Notes: generated by a model from the letters alone, not told the origin. A stretch of 11,283 bases of DNA from Gammaproteobacteria bacterium (GCA_030599435.1 JAUVNZ010000029.1:1-11283); one strand, 5' to 3'. Counted from the stretch's first letter, positions 1 to 6,567 are shown. Numbers and translations are program-made.

Positions 1-365
1 ACTTTATCGACGACACCCAAAATCTCAGCCGTGTAATAAGCACGGGCATGTATCTCCCAACTGGGACGGAAAACGCCAGGCATGCGCACAAATTTCACAT
101 TGGCGGGTTTTTTCTTCAACCAACGTTCTACAAATGGCTCCAGCCGAAAACAGTGCGAGCAGCCATACCAGAACATTTCTACCACTTCGACTTTTTCTTT
201 ACTGCTAGTGGGTTGAGCAGGAGATATGACATCATAGTGTTCGCCTGCATTATAAGATGCCGCAAAGCTTGTATTTGCTGTCATAGCGACCAGCGCCAGG
301 GCAAATAAGCTGGCGCCGAAAAATACCACAAGAGTATTTTTTGATTTGCTGATGAATCTATTCAT
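1..365 (-). CDS. dsbA: Thiol:disulfide interchange protein DsbA (C-terminal part missing)
   Basis: Periplasmic oxidase of the thioredoxin fold that introduces disulfide bonds into exported proteins and is reoxidised by DsbB. Reading the minus strand from the ATG at 365 gives 121 complete codons before the window edge. Residues 1–36 form a signal peptide (basic start, hydrophobic stretch about 11–30, cleavage near FAA/SYN). The active site is FWYGCSHC, with the redox cysteines at 69 and 72, followed by the helix FRLEPF. The downstream cis-proline region lies outside the window. A GAGG ribosome binding site sits 8 bases before the ATG. The dipeptide between the cysteines is Ser-His, not the Pro-His of E. 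coli DsbA; this should shift the redox potential but not the family call. Cytochrome c genes lie nearby, and DsbA acts in the same compartment as cytochrome c maturation. Confidence 0.95.
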   Translation of the reverse strand, partial: MNRFISKSKNTLVVFFGASLFALALVAMTANTSFAASYNAGEHYDVISPAQPTSSKEKVEVVEMFWYGCSHCFRLEPFVERWLKKKPANVKFVRMPGVFRPSWEIHARAYYTAEILGVVDK

Positions 366-398
366 TATCAATACCTCAACCTTTTTAGTCTTGCTTTT

Positions 399-424
399 CT
401 TAATAACCGGCTTAATAAAACCGG
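399..424. repeat. Short tandem repeat in the dsbA leader
   Basis: CTTAATAACCGG (399–410) is followed directly by CTTAATAAAACCGG (411–424), the second copy carrying two extra A residues. It lies 34 bases upstream of the dsbA start, so it is in the probable dsbA leader or promoter. It could be a pair of half-sites for a regulator or a slippage product. No function is shown by the sequence. Confidence 0.4.
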
Positions 425-603
425 CCATTTGTTAAACCGTTTTGTTTTGTATCATTGGCGTTTTTCGTGAGCCTATCCAAATCAATGGGCTAACGCAATG
501 AAACCCAGGAGAGGCATTTTTCGTCTGGCCTCTTATGGTTTATGCTATACAAATCTCGAGATGATCACGTTACTAACTATCACGCTACCAGGAGTATGAC
601 CCC

Positions 604-1089
604 ATGGTCACCGAAAAGATCGATCTGGCGCAATTTTTAAATCAGCAATATTTGTGTGAATCACTAACCATCAAGGAAGTGACCACGCTTATTGACTATA
701 CGGAGCTGGAGACATTCAATAAAGGGGATGTCATTGCTGAAATTGGCGATGTCGGTGAAGCGCTGTATTTTGTCATTGAGGGAGAAACTGCTTTATTTGC
801 GGGAAATAAAGCAGAAAGCCAGGTGGGCCTGATCAAAGCCGGCGAGCTAATGGGGGAAATGTCTTTTTTTGATCGCGAGCCACGTTCGGTACGGGCCAGG
901 GCCCTCAAAAATGGTACACAACTGCTAAAACTGAGCCGAGCTATGTATAAACGCCTTCGGGTTGAGCACCCGTATATCGCCGTGAACTTGCTGGAACATG
1001 CCATTATTAGCCTGGATCACCTGTTCCGTCAGGTTAGTCAGGATGTTTCCACTTTTTCCAGCTACATTTATGGGCCAGGCAAAAAGTAA
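604..1089 (+). CDS. Stand-alone cyclic nucleotide-binding domain protein (Crp/Fnr sensor fold without a DNA-binding domain)
   Basis: A 161-residue cytoplasmic protein made almost entirely of one cNMP-binding beta-roll (about residues 18–125). The phosphate-binding cassette is readable: G80-E81-L-M-G84-E85 followed by R94-S95, the Gly-Glu and Arg-Ser pattern that contacts cyclic nucleotide phosphate and ribose in CRP. The typical GDVIAEIGDVGEALYFVIEG roll segment lies at 41–60. After a C-terminal helix (about 100–145) the chain ends YIYGPGKK. There is no helix-turn-helix, kinase or channel domain, so it cannot act like CRP alone; it probably senses a ligand and signals by protein contact. An AGGAG site at 590–594 supports this ATG. 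It is transcribed away from dsbA and ends 4 bases from the convergent cytochrome c4 gene. Ligand and partner are unknown; ligand binding is inferred from the motif. Confidence 0.85.
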   Translation: MVTEKIDLAQFLNQQYLCESLTIKEVTTLIDYTELETFNKGDVIAEIGDVGEALYFVIEGETALFAGNKAESQVGLIKAGELMGEMSFFDREPRSVRARALKNGTQLLKLSRAMYKRLRVEHPYIAVNLLEHAIISLDHLFRQVSQDVSTFSSYIYGPGKK

Positions 1090-1093
1090 CCTC

Positions 1094-1699
1094 TTAACCG
1101 CCCATACCGGCGATAAACTTCGACACAGCCTCAATTTCCTTGTCTGACAGCTTGGCCGCAATGGCCTGCATCATATCGCGGCGGTCATTACTGCGTGCGC
1201 CCGATTTAAAATCTCGTAGTGTTTTTGCCGTATACCCCGCTTTTTGACCCGCCAGGCTGGGAATACCTCCCGGTCCGTTGCCTGCCCCATTAGGGCCATG
1301 GCAACTCGCACACGCCGCTGTACGGTTATAGCGATTTCCGCCTTCGTAAAGTCTTTTACCGGCACCAGATTTGGCCGAAGCGTCCCCTTTAACAGCCTGA
1401 ATACTGAAATAAGCCGTAATATCAGTGATATCCCTCTGACTAAGCCCTCCCACCATGGCGCTCATGGTGGGGTCTTTACGATCACCCGACTGAAAATCCC
1501 GTATTTGTTTTGCCAGATAGTTTGGATTTTGGCTGGCTAGATTCGGCCATTCAGGACTATAACTATTGCCATCAGACCCATGACAACCCTGGCATGAGGC
1601 CGATTTTTCCTGGCCAATGGATGGGTTTCCCGACGCATAAACATAAGTATTTGCGCTTATACTGATTAATAGACATAAAACTAGGTGTGATGTTGTCAT
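1094..1699 (-). CDS. Diheme cytochrome c4
   Basis: Periplasmic electron carrier with two covalent c-type hemes; cytochrome c4 usually passes electrons from the quinol-oxidising side to terminal oxidases. Counted from the upstream GTG at 1714 (206 residues), the heme motifs are C41-Q-G-C44-H45 and C135-A-S-C138-H139. Probable methionine ligands are M84 or M87 in DPTMSAM and M171 or M172 in RRDMM. The two halves are homologous, each with LA-Q-Y-K-F-GxR landmarks. A signal peptide precedes the mature ASGNPSIG start. I choose the ATG at 1699 (201 residues) because the GTG has no ribosome binding site while GAGA lies about 10 bases before the ATG. It follows the monoheme cytochrome gene on the same strand, so co-transcription is likely. 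Length and motif spacing are normal for the family. Confidence 0.93.
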   Translation of the reverse strand: MTTSHLVLCLLISISANTYVYASGNPSIGQEKSASCQGCHGSDGNSYSPEWPNLASQNPNYLAKQIRDFQSGDRKDPTMSAMVGGLSQRDITDITAYFSIQAVKGDASAKSGAGKRLYEGGNRYNRTAACASCHGPNGAGNGPGGIPSLAGQKAGYTAKTLRDFKSGARSNDRRDMMQAIAAKLSDKEIEAVSKFIAGMGG

Positions 1700-1782
1700 G
1701 GTCAATGGTCTCACTGAAAATTATTTAGATGCTAAAGCTTGTGTTTGGGTACTTATGTTTGAATATTAGGTGTTCGTAAAAA

Positions 1783-2133
1783 TTAGCGATTACTTTGAAA
1801 AAAGGCCGCCATATCTTCTATGTCCTGATCAGACAGGGGTGCCGCCATGCCATTCATTATAGGGTCTTTTCGAGCTCCTGTTTTAAATGCTTCCAACTGT
1901 TTTTGAGTATATTCGGCATGCTGGCCAGCCAAAATCGGATATGCGGGTTTGGTACTATGGCCTCCCTTGCCGTGACAAATCTGACAGGATTTAGCCTTAC
2001 CTGCACCGGCTTTAATATTGCCCTTAGCAAGAACGTTACCAGCATAAAAACTGCTAAAAAAAATCGAGGCCAAAAAAAACAACACGAATCGTAGTTGAAA
2101 TCTTTTATAATCAACGTTTAAGTTTGATTGCAT
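1783..2133 (-). CDS. Monoheme c-type cytochrome, c553/c4-half type
   Basis: Small periplasmic electron-transfer protein with one heme. In the longest reading (118 residues, GTG at 2139) the motif is C52-Q-I-C55-H56 and the probable axial methionine is M95 or M98 in DPIMNGM. Residues about 15–38 are a hydrophobic export signal ending AGNVLAKG. I prefer the ATG at 2133 (116 residues), which has AGGG about 9 bases upstream. The mature part resembles the N-terminal half of the adjacent cytochrome c4 very closely: both share SCQ-x-CHG, P-x-LA-x-Q, KQ, F-x-x-G-x-RKDP-x-M-x-x-M and LS-x-x-DI-x-D. It therefore looks like a single-domain relative produced by duplication. It is upstream of the c4 gene on the same strand with an 83-base gap (to the ATG at 1699), so the two are probably one unit and electron partners. 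Confidence 0.9.
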   Translation of the reverse strand: MQSNLNVDYKRFQLRFVLFFLASIFFSSFYAGNVLAKGNIKAGAGKAKSCQICHGKGGHSTKPAYPILAGQHAEYTQKQLEAFKTGARKDPIMNGMAAPLSDQDIEDMAAFFQSNR

Positions 2134-2222
2134 TTCCACACCCTGTTGCCGTTTGTTAAAGTCACGTTTTCAACACTACATTTTTTGGGCGTTTTTGCGC
2201 CACTTTTTACGGCACTAAGGTT

Positions 2223-2242
2223 ATTTCAGCTGCAGCTAAAAT
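2223..2242. promoter_or_regulatory. 20-bp near-perfect dyad, candidate operator
   Basis: The sequence from 2223 to 2242 is an inverted repeat centred between 2232 and 2233, with a perfect 10-bp core AGCTGCAGCT (2228–2237) and A/T arms; only the pair 2227/2238 fails to match. It lies between the divergent c553-like cytochrome and engB genes, 40 bases before the engB ATG. Symmetry and position suggest a dimeric regulator. I do not recognise the site as that of a known factor. Confidence 0.4.
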
Positions 2243-2282
2243 GCCAATAAAAAATAATGATTTCCGACTCTATTTTTAAAAT

Positions 2283-2939
2283 ATGACTTCCAAGCCTTCT
2301 ACAAAAAATTCTGCTGCCAAAGATGCATCGATTGTGGCCTATCGGGGCTCTCGATTTGAGATCAGTGCAGCGAAATTATCCCAGCTACCAGCTGATGAAG
2401 GTTTAGAGGTCGCATTTGCAGGGCGTTCCAATGCTGGAAAATCCAGCGCAATTAACAAGATATGCTGCCAAAAATCGTTGGCTCGAACCAGTAAAACCCC
2501 AGGGCGCACCCAGTTGATTAATTTTTTCACCCTGGATGAGAAACGACGCCTGGTGGATTTACCTGGTTATGGTTATGCCAAGGTCTCCGAAGATATTAAA
2601 CGTCGCTGGCAACAAACCATGGAACAATATCTGGCCACACGTGAGTCATTGCAAGGACTTATATTACTGATGGATGTGCGTCATCCCCTCAAGGATGTTG
2701 ACCAGCAATTACTGGCGTGGAGCTGGAGTGTCGGTATGCCAACCCATGTCCTGCTCACCAAAGCCGACAAACTCAAACGCGGCGCGGCACAAAATACTTT
2801 GCTTAAAGTACGTAAAGAAATTTCGGAAAATGACCTCGAGGGTCTTACCAGCGTGCAATTATTCTCATCTCTCAAGGGTACAGGTCTGGATGAGGTGTAC
2901 ACGGTTCTGAATGCCTGGTTTCAGTTGAACCAGAAGTAA
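2283..2939 (+). CDS. engB: Ribosome biogenesis GTP-binding protein EngB (YihA/YsxC)
   Basis: Essential cytoplasmic GTPase of the TrmE-Era-EngA-EngB group that acts in assembly of the large ribosomal subunit. All GTPase motifs are present in order: G1 GRSNAGKS at 47–54, the switch region KTPGRTQ at 71–77, G3 DLPGYGYA at 92–99, G4 TKAD at 149–152 and G5 SSLKGTG at 195–201. The 218-residue length is normal. The N-terminal lead-in [16 protein letters not shown] is typical, which supports the start even though no clear Shine-Dalgarno precedes the ATG (the upstream bases are nearly all A and T). It converges on polA with a 228-base gap, the arrangement also found in E. coli. No rho-independent terminator is visible on the plus strand after it, so its transcript may run antisense into the small-RNA region. 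Confidence 0.97.
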   Translation: MTSKPSTKNSAAKDASIVAYRGSRFEISAAKLSQLPADEGLEVAFAGRSNAGKSSAINKICCQKSLARTSKTPGRTQLINFFTLDEKRRLVDLPGYGYAKVSEDIKRRWQQTMEQYLATRESLQGLILLMDVRHPLKDVDQQLLAWSWSVGMPTHVLLTKADKLKRGAAQNTLLKVRKEISENDLEGLTSVQLFSSLKGTGLDEVYTVLNAWFQLNQK

Positions 2940-2963
2940 AAACAGCGGGAAAAGAAAAAGGGC

Positions 2964-3011
2964 AAAAAAATACCCCGGCGCCCTCTTTAAGGGGATAGAT
3001 TGCACCGGGGT
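2964..3011 (-). terminator. Rho-independent terminator after the small RNA/polA
   Basis: On the minus strand, ACCCCGG (3011–3005) pairs with CCGGGGT (2978–2972), a 7-bp G/C-rich stem with an inner CCCT/AGGG mini-stem (2990–2993 with 2981–2984), followed after one A by seven T residues (2970–2964). There is no T-run on the plus-strand side, so it acts on minus-strand transcripts: the small RNA and any polA read-through. Confidence 0.7.
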
Positions 3012-3092
3012 CCAAATTGTTCGGTAAAGGAGACACCGAACTTTGTAGCCCGCCAGGGAGGTTGGCGGGTGAGCAGAAGACAGCATCTGTTC
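2964..3092 (-). ncRNA. Candidate trans-acting small RNA with three C-rich-loop hairpins (Spot 42/ErsA position)
   Basis: On the polA strand, downstream of polA, lie three consecutive stem-loops. Hairpin 1 pairs CCCGCCA with TGGCGGG (3063–3069 with 3049–3055), loop ACCTCCC. Hairpin 2 pairs GTTCGGT with ACCGAAC (3035–3041 with 3019–3025), loop GTCTCCTTT. Hairpin 3 pairs ACCCCGG with CCGGGGT (3005–3011 with 2972–2978) and runs into seven T residues. Each loop is pyrimidine-rich and complementary to Shine-Dalgarno sequences, as in C-rich-loop riboregulators. A sigma-E-like promoter upstream would start the RNA near 3092, giving about 130 nucleotides. The locus is that of Spot 42 in E. coli and, as I recall, the roughly 130-nt sigma-22-dependent ErsA of Pseudomonas; I see no clear sequence match to Spot 42. 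The structure is directly visible; function and 5' end are inferred. Confidence 0.6.
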
Positions 3093-3097
3093 GCAAA

Positions 3098-3126
3098 TTA
3101 AGACTCGGCTGCTTTCAAAAAGTTTC
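3098..3126 (-). promoter_or_regulatory. Sigma-E (AlgU/sigma-22)-like promoter for the small RNA
   Basis: On the minus strand GAAACTT (3126–3120) resembles the extracytoplasmic-function -35 box GGAACTT. TCTTAA (3103–3098, preceded by G) resembles the TCTGA/GTCTAA -10 box. The spacer of 16 bases is right for sigma-E promoters. It predicts a start near 3092, just upstream of the hairpin series. No comparably good sigma-70 promoter is visible. Call based on eye matching only. Confidence 0.35.
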
Positions 3127-3167
3127 ACTATCCGATGCAAAAAAGGTAAAAAAATTATCCGTGGCCT

Positions 3168-5927
3168 TTAGTGGGCTTCATCCCAGTTTTTTCCCGTGCC
3201 TATATCTACCACCAGCGGAACCTGTAATTTAGCCACCTGGGTCATGAGACGATCAATTTCTGGTTTCGCTTCGTCAACCAGATCTTTGTGTATTTCAAAT
3301 ACCAGCTCATCGTGCACCTGCATTATTAAGGTTACATCAAGGCCGGACTTTTCTATCCACTGATCAACCCCGATCATGGCACGTTTGATAATGTCTGCCG
3401 CCGTACCCTGCATGGGCGCATTAATAGCCGTGCGTTCAGCATACTGACGACGCATAGCATTGCGATGATTTATCTCCGGCAAATATAAACGGCGGCCGAA
3501 GACGGTTTCCACATAACCATTTTCCCGTGCGCTTTCGCGTGTGCTATCCATAAAATCCTTAACGCCCGGATAGCGTTGAAAATATAAATCCACATATTCC
3601 TGAGCGGCATGCCGCGTGATACCCAACTGGCGACCAAGGCCAAAAGCAGACATACCATAAATTAGACCAAAGTTGATGGCTTTGGCGCTACGACGTTGCT
3701 CATTACTAACTTCTTCCACCGACACTCCGAATACCTCAGCCGCAGTGGCTCGATGAATATCCTCGCCTGCTGCAAAGGCATTTAATAAACCTTCATCGCC
3801 AGAAAGGTGCGCCATAATGCGAAGTTCTATTTGCGAATAATCAGCGGCCAGAATTTTGTGATTCTTTGGCGCAATAAAAGCCTGCCTTATGCGACGACCT
3901 TCTTCACTGCGAATAGGAATATTTTGTAAGTTGGGATCAGAAGATGACAAACGACCAGTACTGGCTACCGCCTGATGATAGGAAGTGTGCACACGGCCGG
4001 TATCCGGATCAATTCGTTCGGGCAGTTTGTCGGTATAAGTAGACTTAAGTTTACTCATTCCTCGGTGCTCAAGAATAAGTTTTGGCAGTGGGTAATCCAG
4101 TGCCAATTCAACCAATACTTCTTCCGCAGTGGATGGCGCTCCTTTGGGTGTTTTTTTCAACACAGGCAAGCCAAGTTTTTCAAACAGAATCACCTGTATT
4201 TGTTTGGGCGAGGCAAGATTAAACTCCTCGCCGGCGACACTAAAAGATTCCAGTTTGATTTCTTCCATGCGTTTCGCCAGTTCGGAACTTTGCTTTGCCA
4301 GCATCTTCGCATCCACTAGCACACCATTACGCTCTATATGAGATAACACTGACAGCAATGGCATTTCTATTTCACGAAACAAAGAGGCAAGGCGAGGTTC
4401 TTTTTCCAGATCAGGCCACAGTACCTGATGAAGTTGCAATGTGATGTCTGCATCTTCAGCTGCATAAGGGCCGGCGGTAGCAATTGGTACCTGGTCAAAA
4501 CTAACCTGTTTGGCGCCTTTGCCAGCCACATCTTCATAGTGGATGGTTTTATAGGTAAGGTATTTGAGCGCAAGTGAATCCATATCATGGCGAGTGGCCG
4601 TACTATCTAGCACATAGGATTCCAGCATGGTGTCAAACTCGATGCCTCGCAACTGAATGTCATGATTGGCCAACACACTCATGTCGTATTTAAGATTTTG
4701 TCCAACCTTGGCTTGTTTTGGGTCTTCCAGAAGTGGACGTAATTGTTCTAATACAAAATCACGATCAAGTTGATCGCCACCTTCCAGGTCTTCATGTTTC
4801 AGTGGTACGTAGGCAGCTTCACCAGCTTTAATAGCAAATGAAACGCCAACAATTTTTGCCTGCATGTAATCCAGACTCGTGGTCTCGGTATCAAACGCAA
4901 AAAGTTTTGCCTGCTTTAATTTTTTAAGCCAGCGATTAAATGTTTTTTCGTCCTGCACAATTTGATAATCACCATCAGGTATTAATCCTGAATTATTTTT
5001 ATCTGATGTTGCGTTTGAAGTGTTCGCTGAACCCTTTCCTGGAACCCCTTTTCCTTGAACCATGGTTGAATCACCAGATAACACTTCGCTTAACCAGGTT
5101 CTAAATTCCAGCTCACTAAACATTGTTTTAAGTTGTTCAGTATCTGGAGGATTAATAATTAAACTTTGAGGATCAACAGGTAATTTCACATCGCACTTAA
5201 TGGTGGCCAACTGACGTGACAGCGGTAGTTGCTCCAGAAACTCACGCAGGTTTTCACCAACCTTGCCTTTGATGTTTTCGGCATTGGTTACGACCTCATC
5301 CAGAGAACCATACTGATTCAACCATTTCACTGCGGTTTTCGGACCGACCTTAGGTACACCGGGAATATTGTCTGAGCTATCACCCATAAGCGTGAGATAG
5401 TCAACGATCAACTCTGGCGGGATACCAAATTTGTCCGCCACACCCTGTGGATCAAGCGTGGTGTTGTCCATGGTATTCATCAAGGTGACGTGTTTGTTAA
5501 CCAGTTGCGCCATGTCCTTGTCGCCAGTTGAAATGAGGCAATCCATGCCCGCTTCGGTAGACTGTTTAGCCAGAGTCCCGATGACATCATCAGCCTCTAC
5601 TCCGTCAATAATTAACATGGGCAACCCCATGGCTTTGATCAAGTTATGCAGGGGCTCAATTTGCTCACGTAATTCATCCGGCATGGGTGAGCGATTAGCT
5701 TTGTATTGGCCATAAAGATCATCACGAAAAGTTTTACCCTTGGCATCGAACACCACAGCCATGTGTTTAGGCTGAAAGTCCTTAATCAAACGCCGCAACA
5801 TGTTGATCACACCATATATCGCGTTAGTAGGCTGGCCTTTGGAAGTACTGAGTTCGCGGATAGCATGGAAAGCTCTGTATAAATAGGAGCTACCATCCAC
5901 GAGGATTAATTGTTCATTTTTTTTCAT
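3168..5927 (-). CDS. polA: DNA polymerase I
   Basis: Repair polymerase that removes RNA primers, fills gaps and proofreads. The 919 residues carry all three domains. The 5' nuclease (about 1–290) has D11, DD at 113–114, GDKD at 135–138 and GDSSDNIPG at 182–190. The 3'-5' proofreading exonuclease (about 320–510) has intact metal ligands D346 and E348 (FDTET), D415 (NLKYD), and Y488 with D492 (YAAED). The polymerase domain has motif A with D696 (ADYSQIE), motif B with R745, K749, F753 and Y757, and motif C VHDE with D873. Numbering runs about 9 behind the E. coli enzyme. A low-complexity Gly/Ser/Asn linker (about 285–315) separates nuclease and Klenow parts. The ATG at 5927 lacks a clear ribosome binding site. 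It is convergent with engB and divergent from the DUF2782 gene. Confidence 0.98.
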   Translation of the reverse strand: MKKNEQLILVDGSSYLYRAFHAIRELSTSKGQPTNAIYGVINMLRRLIKDFQPKHMAVVFDAKGKTFRDDLYGQYKANRSPMPDELREQIEPLHNLIKAMGLPMLIIDGVEADDVIGTLAKQSTEAGMDCLISTGDKDMAQLVNKHVTLMNTMDNTTLDPQGVADKFGIPPELIVDYLTLMGDSSDNIPGVPKVGPKTAVKWLNQYGSLDEVVTNAENIKGKVGENLREFLEQLPLSRQLATIKCDVKLPVDPQSLIINPPDTEQLKTMFSELEFRTWLSEVLSGDSTMVQGKGVPGKGSANTSNATSDKNNSGLIPDGDYQIVQDEKTFNRWLKKLKQAKLFAFDTETTSLDYMQAKIVGVSFAIKAGEAAYVPLKHEDLEGGDQLDRDFVLEQLRPLLEDPKQAKVGQNLKYDMSVLANHDIQLRGIEFDTMLESYVLDSTATRHDMDSLALKYLTYKTIHYEDVAGKGAKQVSFDQVPIATAGPYAAEDADITLQLHQVLWPDLEKEPRLASLFREIEMPLLSVLSHIERNGVLVDAKMLAKQSSELAKRMEEIKLESFSVAGEEFNLASPKQIQVILFEKLGLPVLKKTPKGAPSTAEEVLVELALDYPLPKLILEHRGMSKLKSTYTDKLPERIDPDTGRVHTSYHQAVASTGRLSSSDPNLQNIPIRSEEGRRIRQAFIAPKNHKILAADYSQIELRIMAHLSGDEGLLNAFAAGEDIHRATAAEVFGVSVEEVSNEQRRSAKAINFGLIYGMSAFGLGRQLGITRHAAQEYVDLYFQRYPGVKDFMDSTRESARENGYVETVFGRRLYLPEINHRNAMRRQYAERTAINAPMQGTAADIIKRAMIGVDQWIEKSGLDVTLIMQVHDELVFEIHKDLVDEAKPEIDRLMTQVAKLQVPLVVDIGTGKNWDEAH

Positions 5928-6052
5928 TTATTTTGCTACTGTTATCAACAAATTGTCAGGGTAATAGCTATTTAAAAAACGACCTTAACAAATGATGCCT
6001 ATTCAACGCGATTGAATTAGAATGAAGTCAGACCGAGCGCGGATTATCAACC

Positions 6053-6071
6053 TTTTGCACATTTTTGCACA
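6053..6071 (+). repeat. Tandem TTTTGCACA repeat in the polA/DUF2782 divergent region
   Basis: TTTTGCACA occurs at 6053–6061 and again at 6063–6071, exactly 10 bases apart (about one helical turn). A further TGCACA is at 6090–6095. Same-face repeats in a divergent promoter region suggest protein binding sites. No factor is recognised, and chance in A/T-rich DNA is possible. Confidence 0.35.
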
Positions 6072-6111
6072 GTAGCTACATCATCTAGCTGCACACAATG
6101 GCGACAAAACT

Positions 6112-6438
6112 ATGACCTTACCAAGAACATTTCGCTTATTGACCCTCATCTGCCTTTGTTTTTATGTAATGCCTGGCTTTGCCCAGGAAACCTCCGATGA
6201 GCAACGGGCCGAGGAGGATGAGCAGTCTTCTACCGGGCAAGTCATCATCAAGGGTGATAAAGACGAAGTCATTAGCGAGTTTCGCATTAACGGCCAGCTT
6301 TATATGATTCGCATCACGCCAAAAAAAGGCCTGCCTTATTATCTCGTCGACGGAGATGGTGACGGAAACCTTGAAACTCGCTGGAATGACCTGGCTCCAG
6401 ACCTCTTAATCCCGTCCTGGGTGCTGTTACGCTGGTAG
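6112..6438 (+). CDS. DUF2782 domain protein, exported, function unknown
   Basis: A 108-residue protein with a signal peptide (residues 1–24, hydrophobic core LLTLICLCFYVMPGF, cleavage near FAQ/ET), then an acidic linker (ETSDEQRAEEDEQ). A compact domain of about 65 residues follows, containing the DUF2782 landmarks EFRINGQLYMIRITP, GLPYYLVDGDGDG and a C-terminal IPSWVLLRW. The family has no established function that I know of; small size and export suggest a periplasmic accessory protein. In Pseudomonas a DUF2782 gene also lies next to polA, so the linkage is conserved. The start has no strong Shine-Dalgarno; a five-codon frame ATG GCG ACA AAA CTA TGA (6098–6115) overlaps the start codon and may be coincidental. 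Family call is firm, role unknown. Confidence 0.85.
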   Translation: MTLPRTFRLLTLICLCFYVMPGFAQETSDEQRAEEDEQSSTGQVIIKGDKDEVISEFRINGQLYMIRITPKKGLPYYLVDGDGDGNLETRWNDLAPDLLIPSWVLLRW

Positions 6439-6470
6439 GTATTTAGTAGGTAATTAGTAGGTATTTGGTA
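6438..6470 (+). repeat. Three 11-bp tandem repeats after the DUF2782 stop
   Basis: Consecutive units GGTATTTAGTA, GGTAATTAGTA and GGTATTTGGTA begin at the last base of the stop codon. They supply extra in-frame stops (TAA at 6451, TAG at 6469). This looks like a small replication-slippage repeat; no regulatory role is evident. Confidence 0.6.
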
Positions 6471-6538
6471 GAAAACGGCATATCAAAACCTTTTTACCGT
6501 GAATTAGCAGGATAAAAGCCTCTAAATACACCCCAAAC

Positions 6539-6567
6539 TTGACACTAGCTGGCACCAATGGCATAAA
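6539..6567 (+). promoter_or_regulatory. Sigma-70 promoter of the c551-like cytochrome
   Basis: A perfect -35 box TTGACA (6539–6544), a 17-base spacer and a -10 box CATAAA (6562–6567, 4 of 6 matches). The start would fall near 6574, about 175 bases before the ATG. Confidence 0.5.

Noticed and set aside
48..308. Plus-strand open frame of 86 codons
   Set aside because: It lies wholly antisense to dsbA, whose signal peptide and CSHC active site are clear on the minus strand.
510..533. AGAGGC/GCCTCT inverted repeat upstream of the cNMP-domain gene as a terminator
   Set aside because: The stem is only 6 bp with a 12-base loop and no following T-run on either strand.
546..551. TG-C-TATACA extended -10 element as a promoter of the cNMP-domain gene
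   Set aside because: Only 4 of 6 -10 matches and no -35 box at a workable distance; too weak to list as a feature.
2865..3140. Minus-strand open frames of 91 and 74 codons and a plus-strand frame of 71 codons (3017–3232) in the engB–polA gap
   Set aside because: They overlap engB or polA ends, have no family resemblance, and cross strong hairpins; the region is better explained by a structured RNA.
3975..4341. Plus-strand open frames opposite polA
   Set aside because: polA is continuous and full length here; these are antisense shadows.
6098..6115. Five-codon frame ATG GCG ACA AAA CTA TGA overlapping the DUF2782 start
   Set aside because: It could be a coupling minigene, but it lacks a ribosome binding site and such short frames are common by chance.
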